This document shows positions 10,550-22,872 of a stretch of DNA of 64,000 nucleotides, one piece after another (within the stretch, counting starts at the first letter, position 1; the number at the start of each line of letters is the position of its first letter). The translations under genes and the position numbers were made by a program. Source of the DNA: Sesamum alatum. Its lineage: Eukaryota > Streptophyta > Magnoliopsida > Lamiales > Pedaliaceae. Below the pieces are notes generated by a model that had not been told where the DNA came from, searched no databases, and saw only the letters and a program-made list of their open reading frames with translations. The stretch spans positions 18,961,264-19,025,263 of the forward strand of contig JACGWO010000005.1 in the NCBI GenBank assembly GCA_034509735.1, read 5' to 3'.

Positions 10550-12775
10550 TGAAGGACAAGCGGATCCGCCCGGGAGCGCGAGCGGAAGCGAGAAAAGCGA
10601 GAAGTTGCGTAAATTTAAAATAAAATTCAAAATACGCAAATCCCAAGGGGTGTACACTTGGGTGCTCAACCGGGCGTTCGATGTAGGATGTGTAAATATT
10701 AAAACATATATTTAAACACATAGGCCATAGATATATAAATGGAATCAATCAAAGCGTAATAAACCGTTACCTTTGATTGTTTAGCGTATGCTCCCGGCTA
10801 CTAGCGTTGTTCCTTCTCCGGAATGCTCACGAAATCCAAACGTATGGATTCTCCAAAGGTGATCCACACCACACCGGAAGAAACACACGTTCTTCTTGCT
10901 AGAAAAGAACGGGTTTAGGAAGGAATCGGTTTAAGAGAAGAACACTATGAATTAGTGTTCTCTTAAACTTACTTTGTTCTTCTTCTTGATTCAAAATCAA
11001 GTGAAGAACACAAGTGTAAGAGAGGGAGGGAGCACGAAAATTGAGAGAGAGGAGAGGATTTTTGTCTTCTCTTTTTCCTAGAAAAAGATGAATAATGAAT
11101 CACTTATGCTTGGTGTTGTATATTCTCATATATATACATAATTAATGTGATTATTGGAATGTGTCTAGGTTCATCCAAGGATGTCTAGATTCATTCCAAT
11201 CAATCACCATCAATTCTTCAATCAAGCCTACCAAAATTTATGGTATGATCAAATCATACCAAAAGGGAAGAGCTTGATTGGAGTTGATTTGTCTCTTTCC
11301 AAAAGAGACAAGTCAACATACCACCTAGCATGAAACATGGCTGATTTTGCTTCCTCCAAGGGAGCATGTCGGCTATGTTTAATTAAGGGAAGAAGTCCAA
11401 CTTCTTCCTATTCCAAATTAGGAATTATTTCTCCTCTCGGGTATAATTTAACGGACCGGTTTTATCGTAATCCAATTACGACGAACCCAATATTAAATCC
11501 AATTTAATGTCCACTTAAATCATTCCCGTTGATCTTTTAATCCAATTAAAAGATCCAACGTCTCAACATCTCAACTTTCCATATTTAATCGAAAATCCAA
11601 TTTACCGATTAAATGAAAGCCCGATACAATATCGGCCCGTCCATCCAATGGACTTTCCCTTAAGTAATCCAATTACTTATTTTATCCTTCGAGATTGACT
11701 CCAAGTTGATCTCTCAACCTCCTCGGTGATTTGTGTGTGACCCTTTAGGTTCACCCTCAGCTAGACTTGGGCCCGTGTCCCACAAGGGCCCGTTACCATG
11801 GGTGGCCGTCTAGCAACGGTCCATGGCACTAGAGACTAGGTGAATTGGCGTGAACATTTAGGCGCCGATTCCGTACGGGTACGATCCTTCCGTCTACCGT
11901 CTCCCGGCCTTAGTCTAGGGTATGGAATTGGGCGTCGGTTCCATCCTTGACTAGGCATCTATGCTTAATACTCGAGACCACGTATGCTTCATTGCGTCGA
12001 CACAGGAAACCATTCCCTGTTCGACCAACCACTGTGGCCACAGCTTCAAACAGCATGAACGTGTCTCCGAGTGCATAGGAGATACCTCTGTCACATACTG
12101 ACAAGGGGACGGATCCTCTTCTTGAAATCCACCGTCCTCGCTACACATTCCGACTGCACTGGACAAGGCTTATAATGATCATCTTACAGAATGATCACCT
12201 CTCGCCAGATCCAAGATACAGCCGTCCTGTGCACGTGACTGCCATGATTCCTCAAGTCTGAGGATTACTCCCGTACTATCGGAACCGGGGAATCCAATCA
12301 TACCGACCAAGCCTCCAAGGCTTCCATATGATGATCCCCGCGAGTCAGTCCAGTCGGCTCGACCCCAGTCGACCAACCCATCAAGACCGTGTAGGCGTCC
12401 CACGCCTGTCGCCGATGAAACACGGCACTCATCCAATGAACACGACTCTTGATGCAAGTCTCAATAGGACTCTCGATGCCCTGTCTCGAGGTCCTCGACT
12501 TGGAACGTTTCAGACCCAACTCTTAATCAGTTGGTTTCATGACCACCATCCAATGCGTCGCCCAACTGCACGAGTTGTTATCCATGGTCTGTGGGCTTTG
12601 TTGCGATATAAGTTAAACACCGTTTTAACAAATGTAAAGTGAGCACAACAAAGTAGGTACCAATAGTGACGAACACTCACTTTATTCATCACATAATAAT
12701 ATTACAATTACATCGAGTTGTATAATAGGTTACAAATCGCCAAACCTATTGGCTTTCTGGTCACCTATTCTAACA
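10550..12775 (-). repeat. Copia-C 3' LTR (2,226 bp)
   Basis: It starts at 12,775 on the minus strand after the polypurine tract and ends at 10,550 with CA. It is nearly identical to 18,551-20,778. A TATA-like run lies near 11,127-11,138 on the minus strand. Confidence 0.93.
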
Positions 12776-12789
12776 ATCTCCCACTTGAC
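12776..12789 (-). other. Copia-C polypurine tract
   Basis: The minus strand reads gtcaagtgggagat between the RNase H stop and the 3' LTR, identical to the tracts in Copia-A and Copia-B. Confidence 0.82.
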
Positions 12790-14373
12790 CTAAAGCCAAT
12801 CACCCATAGACCTCAAACCCATCTTATCCAGATGCTGAGTATGGGCAACTTGCGACACGGGCTTAGTAAGTGGATCTGCTATGTTTTCTGCGGAGCTGAC
12901 TCGGTCCATCCAAACGTCACCCCTGCCAACCATCTCTCTGAGCAGATGGTAGCATCTAAGAATATGCTTGGATCGGTGATGAGATCTCGGTTCCTTTGCT
13001 TGCGCTATGGCCCCGTTGTTATCGCAGAAGATAACCACTGGCTCAGCGATGCTAGGTACTACACCCAACTCTTGGATATAGCTCTTCATCCAAACCGCCT
13101 CCTTAGCAGCTTCCGAAGCTGCTATGTATTCAGACTCTGTGGTGGAGTCCGCGTGGTAGCCTGCTTGGAACTCTTCCAAGCAACCACGCCACCATTAAGT
13201 TTGAATACATAACCAGACTGAGACTTGGCATCATCGTCATCCGACTGGAAGCTAGCGTCGCTATAGCCTTCCAGTATCAGCTCTCCACTGCCGTAGATCA
13301 AGAACATGTCCTTAGTCCTTTTCAGGTACTTCAAGATAGTCTTGACTGCACTCCAGTGTGCCTCCCCGGCACACGACTGATATCGACTTGTTACGCTCAA
13401 AGCGAAAGCCACATCAGGTCTAGTGCATTGAACAGCATACTGTATGCTGCCTACGGCTGAAGCATAGGGGATGTCCAACATCCGTTTAAAGCTCCTCATC
13501 AGTCTTAGGAGACTGCTTCTTGGATAACTTAATTCCATGCCTCATTGGAAGGAATCCTCGTTTTGAGTTCTCCATCTTGAATCTCTTCAAGACTTTCTCA
13601 ATGTACAAGGACTGGGCCATTCCTAACATCCTTTTAGATCTATCCTGTAGATCTTGATGCCAAGGATGTAGGATGCCTCGCCCATATCCTTCATGGAGAA
13701 TTGTGTTGACAACCAAGCTTTAGTGGTACCAACATCTTAGCATCATTCCCAATGAGCAAGATGTCATCCACGTAAAGCACCAAAAACGCAACTGAGCTCC
13801 CACTGATCTTCTTGTATACACAAGGATCGGACTCATTCTTGATGAAATCATATCCCTGTATGACTTCATCAAAACGTATGTTCCAGCTTCGGGAAGCTTG
13901 TTTGAGGCCATAGATGGACCTTTGGAGACGGCAGACCTTCTGCTCTTCTCCAACAGTTGTGAAACCTTCCGGTTGATCCATATAGATCTCTTCCTCTACG
14001 AAACCGTTGAGGAAAGCCGTTTTCACGTCCATCTGCCATATTTCATAGTCATACCATGCTGCTATGGCAAGCAGTATCCGAATGGACTTGGCCATTGCTT
14101 CAGGCGAGTAGGTTTCCTCAAAATCGACCCGGGTCGCTGAGTGTAACCTTTCGCCACAAGCCTGGCCTTGAAGGTTGTAACCTCCCCGTCAGCTCCAAGC
14201 TTACGTTTGTAGACCCATTTACACCCTACGAGTTTAACCCCTTTGGGTGGATCTACTAGGGTCCAAACCTTGTTTGTACCCATCGAGTCCATCTCGGATT
14301 TCATGGCCTCAAGCCACTTGTCCGAATCGATGTCCGACATTGCTTCTCCGTATGTCTTTGGATCATTATCCAA
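12790..14373 (-). pseudogene. Copia-C reverse transcriptase and RNase H (frameshifted)
   Basis: The reverse transcriptase starts in 14,373-14,062 (WTLVDPPKGVK, FKARLVAKGYTQR). It continues in another frame in 14,095-13,691 with MDVKTAFLNGF and an intact YVDD at 13,774-13,763. RNase H follows in 13,538-13,122 (RPDVAFALSVTSRYQS, DASFQSDDDDAKSQSGYVF) and 13,179-12,790 (SEYIAASEAAKEAVW, FCDNNGAI, ADPLTK, ending GDWL). At least three frame changes (near 14,090, 13,730-13,500 and 13,170-13,130) separate the blocks. The catalytic residues I can see are intact, so the damage looks like random indels after or around insertion. Confidence 0.88.
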
Positions 14374-14994
14374 CTGACCAGTCAGGCCCAGAAATCCATA
14401 CCTATCAGGTGCATGGGATACTCAGGCCGACCTACGGAGGACTGAAACAATATCAGTGGGAACCGCTGGCTCAGATGTCACTGCCGCCTCATGGGGTACC
14501 TCACTTGATTCCTCAAGGAGTACCTCATCGCGTCGACTATCCGATGGAAAACCTTTTTCCAAGAACACTGCGTTTCGCGAGACAAAAACCTTTTGCTCGG
14601 AGGGATCATAGAAATAATACCCCGCAGTTTCTTTTGGATAGCCGATAAACCTGCATAAACTAGACCTCGAGTCCAATTTATCTCCCACTAATCTCTTGAC
14701 ATATGCGGGGCAACCCCACACTTTCAAGTATTTGTAGGAGGCAGGCTTGCCATGCCACATCTCATATGGCGTCTGGGATACCCTTTTAGATGGCGCCAAC
14801 TTCAAAACTTTGGCCGCCGTCTCAAGAGCGTATCCCAGAAGGAAAGGGGTAGTTCGGTAAAACTCATCATGGATCGGACCATGTCCAACAAGGTCCGATT
14901 CCTCCTTCAGACACACCGTTAAGCTGCGGTGTTCCAGGAGGGGTCCACTGAGAGAGAATCCCATTCTCTTTTAGATAATCAGTAAACTCACCAC
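14374..14994 (-). pseudogene. Copia-C integrase C-terminal half and linker
   Basis: The open frame 14,964-14,422 carries LLGYALETAAKVLKLAPS, SQTPYEMWHGKPASYKYLK, KRLVGDKLDSRSSLCRFIGY and the linker with EVLLEESSE, collinear with Copia-A and Copia-B. The first part of this frame (14,964 to about 14,870) is out-of-frame sequence of the VSERRNRT region, so one or two indels lie there. The integrase would insert element DNA into the chromosome. Confidence 0.82.
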
Positions 14995-16703
14995 TCAAAT
15001 ACTCTCCACCTCGGTCCGACCGAAGGCTTTGATCTTTCGACCGGTTTGGTTCTCTACTTCAAGTCTGTATTCCTTAAACCTTCCAAAGGCTTCAGACTTG
15101 TACCTCATCAGGTAAACATAACCATACCGTGAGTGATCATCGGTAAAGGTTATGAAGTACGAGTACCCACCTCTAGCCTGAGTATTTAGTGGACCACAAA
15201 CATCTGTATGGATCAAATCCAACAGACCACTGGCTAGCGTACTTTGTCCAACAAAGGGTTTCTTGGTCATCTTTCCCTTTAGACAGGATTCGCAGGTCGG
15301 TAGGTTGTCCAAATCGTCTATTTCTAGACTCTTTGAGTCCACCAATCTTCTTATCCTATCTTTAGAGATATGACCTAACCTCGCATGCCATATCTGTGCG
15401 TTATTATGATCATCACGTTTTCGTTTGTGTTCTGTAGTCATAATCCAATTAGACTTTTGAAGTATGTACAGACCATTGACCAATGTACCAAGCAAATGAG
15501 AAATACCATCTTTGATAACGAAAAAACTGTTTTTATTGATGGTAAATTCATATCCCTCCTTATCAAGGACCGGGATGGAAACAATGTTTTTAATCATGCT
15601 AGGTACATAGAAACAGTCGTTCAGTACAATCCTAACATGACTACTAATGGCTAACTCTAGTGATCCTACGGCCTCCGCAGCAACGGCCTTGCCATCGCCT
15701 AGCCTTAGGATCATCTCATCCTTGGTTAGCCTTCTGCTTCTTTGCAGTGCCTGCAAATCATTGCAGATGTGAGCACCACACCCGGTATCCAATACCCATG
15801 AAGCAGAATTAGTAATCATATTAACTTCAACCACAAACACACCTGGGTTGGAGAGGAGTTGTGGGCACTCCCTCTTCCAATGCCCTTTCCCTTGGCAATG
15901 CATGCAGACATCATTTGCCTTGGACCGCTGAGAACCACGGGCCTTTCCTTTCCTTTTGCTTGGTCCAACCGGAGCAATAGGGACACCCGGAGCACGAGCA
16001 GGGGCCGCAACCGTCTTCCCTTTGCCCTTCTTCCTCTTCCAGCGTCCGGCCCTCTTGCCATTCACCTTGGAGGTCGAAGCCTCTCCTATCAATACTGCCG
16101 GCGCCGACTTGTGGGTCGTTGCCTCGTATTGGACTAGCATGTTGATCAACTCATGAATAGACTTCTCAAGTCCATTCATGTTGTAGTTTACAACAAACGG
16201 GTCATAGGATGGAGGAAGCGACTGGAGGATTACGTCAATGTACGTGTCATTGTTTAGCCCAGCTTTAAGGTCCTCGAGTTTCTCCACTAGGGAGAGCATC
16301 TTGACCCCATGACTCTGTACAGACGCTCCTTCAGCGAGCTTGGTGCCAAAGAATGCTTTTGTGGCGGCATATCTAATATGCCTATCCGGAACCGCATAAA
16401 CCTCGTTCATGCGGAGCATTATGGCGGAGACGTTGTCCAGCCTCTCATACTGCTTCTGGATGTCGTTAGACATCGAAGCCAGTATGATACTGCGTACTTT
16501 CCGGTTGTCCTCATGCCATTTCTTGAACGTCAAACGTTCTTCAGGCATGGACCCTCCGGTAAGTCGCTCGGTGGCGGCTCGTCCAAGACGTAGCCTTGGT
16601 TCTCGAAACCGAGGACAATCCTCAGGTTTCTCAGCCAGTCCGAGTAGTTCGTTCCGTTGAATTTGTTAGTCTCAAGAATCATGGTTAACGGGTTCTTAGA
16701 CAT
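14995..16703 (-). pseudogene. Copia-C gag, protease and integrase N-half
   Basis: Gag starts at 16,703 (MSKNPLT). A one-base loss near 16,550 (after PPPSDLPEG) shifts the frame. The open frame 16,548-14,995 then runs 517 residues: rest of gag (UBN2-like copia gag), basic linker, CCHC knuckle (15,909-15,868), protease DTGCGAH (around 15,785), pre-integrase HARLGH (around 15,380), CESCLKGK, and integrase HTDVCGPL with FITFTDDHSRYGY. It ends by frameshift in the RSDRGGEY motif near 15,020. Apart from the indels this is the best preserved gag-protease block in the window. Confidence 0.9.
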
Positions 16704-18536
16704 ATCTACATTAATGAAAATGTAAAGCAAAAATTAGCAGATGATGGTAACATTATTGTTCAAGTTGAAGACTTGGTCTTTTAGTCTTTAACCCTCCCAC
16801 TATTTATACGAAAGTCCGCCACTCTCAAGCGGAGTTTCGGGAAACCATTTCCTAGTGGGCTTGGGATTCACAAGCGTAATCTCCATGCCCCGCTTTTACG
16901 ATTCACATGAAGAAGACCTCGTAGGAGATATCCAATATCATTCTCATCCAATGAGATTCCCAAGATATTTTGCCTCACCTATTCGCATGGTTCCGAGGAC
17001 TCCAAGCGAACCATGTTTACTCAGTGTTGGGCCCGACCCATCAACCAAATCATGCCTCAAACTGTCGCCCCCCACGACTCGTGAGACAGGGAAACAGCGA
17101 GCGCAGTCTTTTTGTTCACAACAATAGTGCAGCTTTCCCCTAGTCCAAGTGTGCCACGACTCGTGAGACCACACTTGGGTAGTGGTAGCTTCCTCACCAC
17201 ATTGCTGTGGATGGAAGGCTCGGACAGACCAAAATACCATTTTGATCCAAGTCCGTTCTGGGCCTAATATTTAATTTGGTCCAACCAAATGAGAGTTTGT
17301 GTATGACCGAGACCTCATCACATTATGGTGTTTTAGCATGCATAAATATCCAATATTTAAAGCGATAAATAAATACGCCGCATGCAGAAAACATAGCATA
17401 CCCCTGTTAGGATGATCACAAGCCCAACCTATGCGACCCACTGAGCCCGCAGTGAGTCTATGGTCTGTCTAGGGTGGTCCTAAATTATTACAATAGTAAT
17501 ATACCCATTGTCATTCCAATGGGCCTTGTAGTGCTCTTGTTTCACGCCTTGATGCTCCTCCTTGGGGTCTCCGACTCCAATTGCTTGTTAAAATTGAAAC
17601 CTCACCAATCCTATCTACTCTCATTACAACTGAAAGTAATACATCGGTAATAAAGAAAACAAGCCTGAACATCATGGGGCTGAAAATACGAGAGATGATA
17701 GTCCCAAGAACAAGAGGCACGCAGGCCCCACCCAACAGAAAATAAATAAACATTCATTCATCCATACACAAGGTCTAGGGCTTTGTGATCATCCCATGTT
17801 GATTCCATCAACTCACATAACATAATTATTCCAAATAATCATGCATAAATAACCAATGGATATTCCAAATATCCAAGTGATGTCCAACGTCACAAAAGCA
17901 TAAATATATAAATAATATGCAAAATTCAAATTTTAAATTTAATGGACATTTTACACAATGCATCCAATGCATGTATTAATCCCAAATTAATTAAGCAAAT
18001 TTAATTCAAGGAATAATCCAATTATCTTAAAATCAAAAATGCAAAATTAATATATTTTTCAGAATATTGTGCAGAAAATACAGAAAATCGAATTTTCCAG
18101 AAAAAGTCGAAAAACGGCACAAAACGGCCCAGCCGTTGTGCTGGCCGGCCGGCCGCGCGCACAGGGCAGCGCGCGCGCGCGCAGGCAGCAAGCCTGCGCG
18201 CCCTGCGCGCGCTGGCCCTCGGCCAGCAGCGGTCGGCTGCGCACAGCGCGCGCGCAGGCGCCCGCCTGCGCGCGGCCACTGCCGGCCCGACAAATTTTTT
18301 TTTTTTTTTGTTTTTCAAAACTGTTTCAGCACAATAAAATTAATATTATTCTGAAAATAAGCATGCAATTTTAGATCCAATCTAACAAAATTAAGCATGC
18401 CAAAAGTCCATTAAATCCAAAGAATTGAATCATCATATTATTCACATATTTATGTAATCTAACATGCCAATAAAGCCATTTAAAAGCAAGTAGATCATGC
18501 CAAACACATAGATCTATGCCCCTTACATCGAACCGG
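16704..18536 (-). other. Copia-C 5' leader with GC-rich island (18,120-18,300)
   Basis: This is a long untranslated leader. The island holds gcgcgcgcgc runs and is followed (plus strand) by a t-run at 18,295-18,310. Equivalent islands sit at the same relative place in Copia-A, Copia-B and the old copy at 53.4 kb. The flanking sequence matches Copia-A except that no MITE is present. Confidence 0.75.
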
Positions 18537-18548
18537 GCTCTGATACCA
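18537..18548 (-). other. Copia-C primer-binding site
   Basis: The minus strand reads TGGTATCAGAGC two bases from the 5' LTR end, complementary to initiator methionine tRNA. Confidence 0.92.
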
Positions 18549-18550
18549 CT

Positions 18551-20778
18551 TGAAGGACAAGCGGATCCGCCCGGGAGCGCGAGCGGAAGCGAGAAAAGCG
18601 AGAAGTTGCGTAAATTTAAATAAAATTCAAAATACGCGAATCCCAAGGGGTGTACCCTTGGGTGCTCAACCGGGCGTTCGATGTAGGATGTGTAAATATT
18701 AAAACATATATTTAAACACATAGGCCATAGATATATAAATGGAATCAATCAAAGCGTAATAAACCGTTACCTTTGATTGTTTAGCGTATGCTCCCGGCTA
18801 CTAGCGTTGTTCCTTCTCCGGAATGCTCACGAAATCCAAACGTATGGATTCTCCAAAGGTGATCCACACCACACCGGAAGAAACACACGTTCTTCTTGCT
18901 AGAAAAGAACGGGTTTAGGAAGGAATCGGTTTAAGAGAAGAACACTATGAATTAGTGTTCTCTTAAACTTACTTTGTTCTTCTTCTTGATTCAAAATCAA
19001 GTGAAGAACACAAGTGTAAGAGAGGGAGGGAGCACGAAAATTGAGAGAGAGGAGAGGATTTTTTGTCTTCTCTTTTTCCTAGAAAAAGATGAATAATGAA
19101 TCACTTATGCTTGGTGTTGTATATTCTCATATATATACATAATTAATGTGATTATTGGAATGTGTCTAGGTTCATCCAAGGATGTCTAGATTCATTCCAA
19201 TCAATCACCATCAATTCTTCAATCAAGCCTACCAAAATTTATGGTATGATCAAATCATACCAAAAGGGAAGAGCTTGATTGGAGTTGATTTGTCTCTTTC
19301 CAAAAAGAGACAAGTCAACATACCACCTAGCATGAAACATGGCTGATTTTGCTTCCTCCAAGGGAGCATGTCGGCTATGTTTAATTAAGGGAAGAAGTCC
19401 AACTTCTTCCTATTCCAAATTAGGAATTATTTCTTCTCTCGGGTATAATTTAACGGACCGGGTTTTATCGTAATCCAATTACGACGAACCCAATATTAAA
19501 TCCAATTTAATATCCACTTAAATCATTCCCGTTGATCTTTTAATCCAATTAAAAGATCCAACGTCTCAACATCTCAACTTTCCATATTTAATCGAAAATC
19601 CAATTTACCGATTAAATAAAAGCCCGATACAATATCGGCCCGTCCATCCAATGGACTTTCCCTTAAGTAATCCAATTACTTATTTTATCCTTTGAGATTG
19701 ACTCCAAGTTGATCTCTCAACCTCCTCGGTGATTTGTGTGTGACCCTTTAGGTTCACCCTCAGCTAGACTTGGGCCCGTGTCCCACAAGGGCCCGTTACC
19801 ATGGGTGGCCGTCTAGCAACGGTCCATGGCACTAGAGACTAGGTGAATTGGCGTCAACATTTAGGTGCCGATTCCGTACGGGTACGATCCTTCCGTCTAC
19901 CGTCTCCCGGCCTTAGTCTAGGGTATGGAATTGGGCGTCGGTTCCCATCCTTGACTAGGCATCTATGCTTAATACTCGAGACCACGTATGCTTCATTGCG
20001 TCGACACAGGAAACCATTCCCTGTTCGACCAACCACTGTGGCGACAGCTTCAAACAGCATGAACGTGTCTCCGAGTGCATAGGAGATACCTCTATCACAT
20101 ACTGACAGGGGACGGATCCTCTTCTTGGAATCCACCGTCCTCGCTACACATTCCGACTGCACTGGACAAGGCTTATAATGATCATCTTACAGAATGATCA
20201 CCTCTCGCCAGATCCAAGATACAGCCGTCCTGTGCACGTGACTGCCATGATTCCTCAAGTCTGAGGATTACTCCCGTACTATCGGAACCGGGGAATCCAA
20301 TCATACTGATCAAGCCTCCAAGGCTTCCATATGATGATCCCCGCGAGTCAGTCCAGTCGGCTCGACCCCAGTCGACCAACCCATCAAGACCGTGTAGGCG
20401 TCCCACGCCTGTCGCCGATGAAACACGGCACTCATCCAATGAACACGACTCTTGATGCAAGTCTCAATAGGACTCTCGATGCCCTGTCTCGAGGTCCTCG
20501 ACTTGGAACGTTTCAGACCCAACTCTTAATCAGTTGGTTTCATGACCACCATCCAATGCGTGGCCCAACTGCACGAGTTGTTATCCATGGTCTGTGGGCT
20601 TTGTTGCGATATAAGTTAAACACCGTTTTAACAAATGTAAAGTGAGCACAACAAAGTAGGTACCAATAGTGACGAACACTCACTTTATTCATCACATAAT
20701 AACATTACAATTACATCGAGTTGTATAATAGGTTACAAATCGCCAAACCTATTGGCTTTCTGGTCACCTATTCTAACA
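18551..20778 (-). repeat. Copia-C 5' LTR (2,228 bp)
   Basis: It starts at 20,778 on the minus strand (tgttagaataggtgacc), next to the GTTAA duplication, and ends at 18,551. It is nearly identical to 10,550-12,775. It carries the promoter for the element RNA; a TATA-like run lies near 19,129-19,140 (minus strand). Confidence 0.93.
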
Positions 20779-20783
20779 GTTAA
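20779..20783. repeat. Target-site duplication GTTAA, right copy (Copia-C)
   Basis: Matches 10,545-10,549. Confidence 0.93.
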
Positions 20784-21754
20784 GTTTATGGATCATGACT
20801 TCCGGGTCTATTCCTTTCATATCCGATAACTCCTATGCAAATGCCTCAACAGATTCTTGTAACAAATCAATGATGACGCGCTCCATCTGCGCGCTGAGCA
20901 ATGACCCAATTTTCAACGCCCTCTTGGGATAGCCCAAGAGTTCCACAATTTTGATCTCCTCGAAGGCCTCCATTCTTTCCTCTTCGACTTCCCTCTTTTT
21001 GGCTTCTCTCTGGATCTCTTCTCTTTGCTCCTCTGGGGAGCTTCCTTTGTCTGGTTAAGTAAGGTATCTGCCAGGGGACTCCCTTGCTGCAATCAAACTT
21101 TCATTGCCCTCACTTTTCCCTCAGGGACATCTATCGGCTTTTTTAGTATACTGGCATTACATTCTCTTGCTTGCTTCTTGTCCTGCACCACCTCTCCTAC
21201 ACCTTCAGGTGTTGGGAATTTTACCTTCATGTGGTAGGTGGATATCACAGCCTGGAAGAGGTTCAAACTCGGTCTTCCAAGGATCGCATTGTAAGCAAAA
21301 GGTGCATCCACTACCAGAAAGTTCACAAACTTCGTCACTCGCCTGGGGTATGTCCCTATTGAAATTGGCAATGTGGCCTCCCCTACCGGCACAACTACAT
21401 CTCCACTAAAGTTTGTCAAGGGGTATTGACGGGCATAAGTTGCACATTGTCGATCCTCATTTGAGAAAAAGCTTTATAGAAAATAATATTTGCTGAACTC
21501 CCACTGTTTATTAAAATCTTCCTCACCCAAAAGTTTGATACTGAGGCTGCCACGACTATCGCATCATTGTTGGAGGGAAGGCTCCCCTCCAAGTGGCGAT
21601 CATTGAAAACTATCTCTCCCGTGGAGTGTGCTCGAGGTATCTCCTTGACCTCGCTGCAGGCAACCTGGTTGGCAACGTTCCCCGCTGCTCTCGCGGCAGC
21701 TTTCCTAGCTCGCCCCGAGTCACCTCCTGCTGGTGCTTCCCGAAAGGACCCCAA
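20784..21754 (-). pseudogene. Ty3/gypsy protease and protease-RT linker (broken)
   Basis: Read on the minus strand, the frame 21,754-21,416 ends in an aspartic protease (IVFNDRHLEG, then VRKILINSGSSANIIFY). It continues in another frame in 21,419-21,093 (VVPVGEATLPI, YNAILGRPSLNLFQAVIST). The expected catalytic Asp of D-T/S-G is Asn here (INSG), so the protease would be inactive even without the frameshift at about 21,418. Further down, the linker runs to PEVMIHKLN at the Copia-C junction, with a TAG in place of a residue near 20,838. The protease would have cut the polyprotein inside the particle. Confidence 0.85.
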
Positions 21755-22872
21755 TTACACCGGCGGTCGGAAGGTTTTCTTTTCTCTCTTGTTCTACCTC
21801 ATCCTTAACCCCCATCTCGAAACGGGGTATCGTTTGCTTACTTTCGCGGGTGACCTCCCGAGGTCCTTTCTTCATCTTTCCCACAAATTCCTTCAGGTAA
21901 CCTCTCCTGATGAGTTTCTCAATTTCATTCCTCAAATGGTGGCATTCCTCAGTGCTATGGCCTCGATCCTTGTGAAAGTGGCAGTACTTGTCAGATTTCA
22001 TCCTCTGAGGATTGTCCTTCATCGGATAGGGCCATCTCACTAGCCCTTGTTGTTCAGCCACGGCGAGAACTTGAACTCGCGGAGCATTTAACGGGGTGTA
22101 CCTCACAAAATCCCCCGATAGCGGTGGCTTACGTTCCTGCTTGACCCCCTCTAACCTGGGGGAAATCTCCTTTCCTCTTCATCACCTTTCTGCTTGAGGG
22201 GATTCGCTGGACGTAATTCCATTGTCTCCTCTATTCTGATGTACTTTTCTGCTCTCAGCAGCAACTCTTCCTAAGTCGAGGGGGGCTTCCCTGCGATCGA
22301 CTCCTTAAACCGTCCTCTTCTCAAATTCTGTTGCATGATGTTAGCCAGAAGCTCAGGATTCACGTGTGGGACTTCTAACACTGCTTCCGAGAAGCGCTGC
22401 ACATACTCCCTTAGACTCTCATTCTCCCGCTGAACTATTGTGAACAGGTAAGAAGCGGTCTTGGGGTACCGCTTGTTTATTGAGAAGTGGTGCAGGAAGC
22501 GCTGAGAAAGTTGTTCGAACGATTCAATAGTCCCTGGCGGTAGCTGGTTGAACCATGCCATTGCTTTCCCTGAAAGGGTAGTACGAAATAGCTTGCGATA
22601 CGCCGCATCGCTGATGTCCAGTAAATCGACTCTAGCCAAGAAACGGTCAAAGTGATCCTGAGGATCCCCTACTCCACTATACTCGCTCAAACTTGGAATC
22701 TTGACTCCGGGATGGATGGCTTCTGCCAATATGTGGGGGGTGAAAGCACTCCGCCGTGGAGGCGCCACTGCCAAAGGTCAAGCCGGATACCTTGGAGGCC
22801 CCAATGGATTGGGAATATCTGGGGGGGAGGGACTCGTTTCTCGTAATGTCCACCTCCTTGCACCGGCGGCAC
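21755..22872 (-). pseudogene. Ty3/gypsy gag, C-terminal two thirds
   Basis: The open frame 22,774-22,271 has the retrotransposon gag core (GDPQDHFDRFLARVD, LSGKAMAWFNQLPPGTI, SFEQLSQRFLHHF, LREYVQRFSEAVLEV). The frame 22,106-21,720 has a zinc motif of the form C-x-x-H-x5-H-x4-C (YCHFHKDRGHSTEEC) followed by LRNEIEKLIRRGYLKEFV. That combination is typical of Tat-lineage gypsy elements. A frameshift lies between 22,271 and 22,106. The N-terminal third is at 33,319-33,879, on the other side of Copia-B. Confidence 0.87.
22868..22872. repeat. Target-site duplication GGCAC, left copy (Copia-B)
   Basis: GGCAC recurs at 33,319-33,323 on the other side of Copia-B. Confidence 0.95.

Larger units (their letters stand above)
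10550..20778 (-). mobile_element. Copia-C: complete-length Ty1/copia element, disabled (10.2 kb)
   Basis: Both LTRs, a primer-binding site, leader, gag-pol and polypurine tract are present, bounded by perfect GTTAA duplications. The gypsy frame resumes exactly when the element and one GTTAA are removed: PEVMIHKLN on the right joins VDPKAKPVKQ on the left. By eye the LTRs differ at about 14 substitutions and a few 1-bp indels over 2.2 kb, so insertion is recent. Several frameshifts disable gag-pol. Confidence 0.95.

Noticed and set aside
10550..10748. N-terminal extension of the gypsy reverse transcriptase frame
   Set aside because: This part is the end of the Copia-C 3' LTR read through by chance; the junction is marked by the GTTAA duplication.
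12179..12642. Paired frames of about 70-105 residues repeated near 9.2, 12.3 and 20.3 kb
   Set aside because: They lie inside copia LTRs and recur only because the LTRs are repeated. There is no domain and no supporting promoter arrangement.
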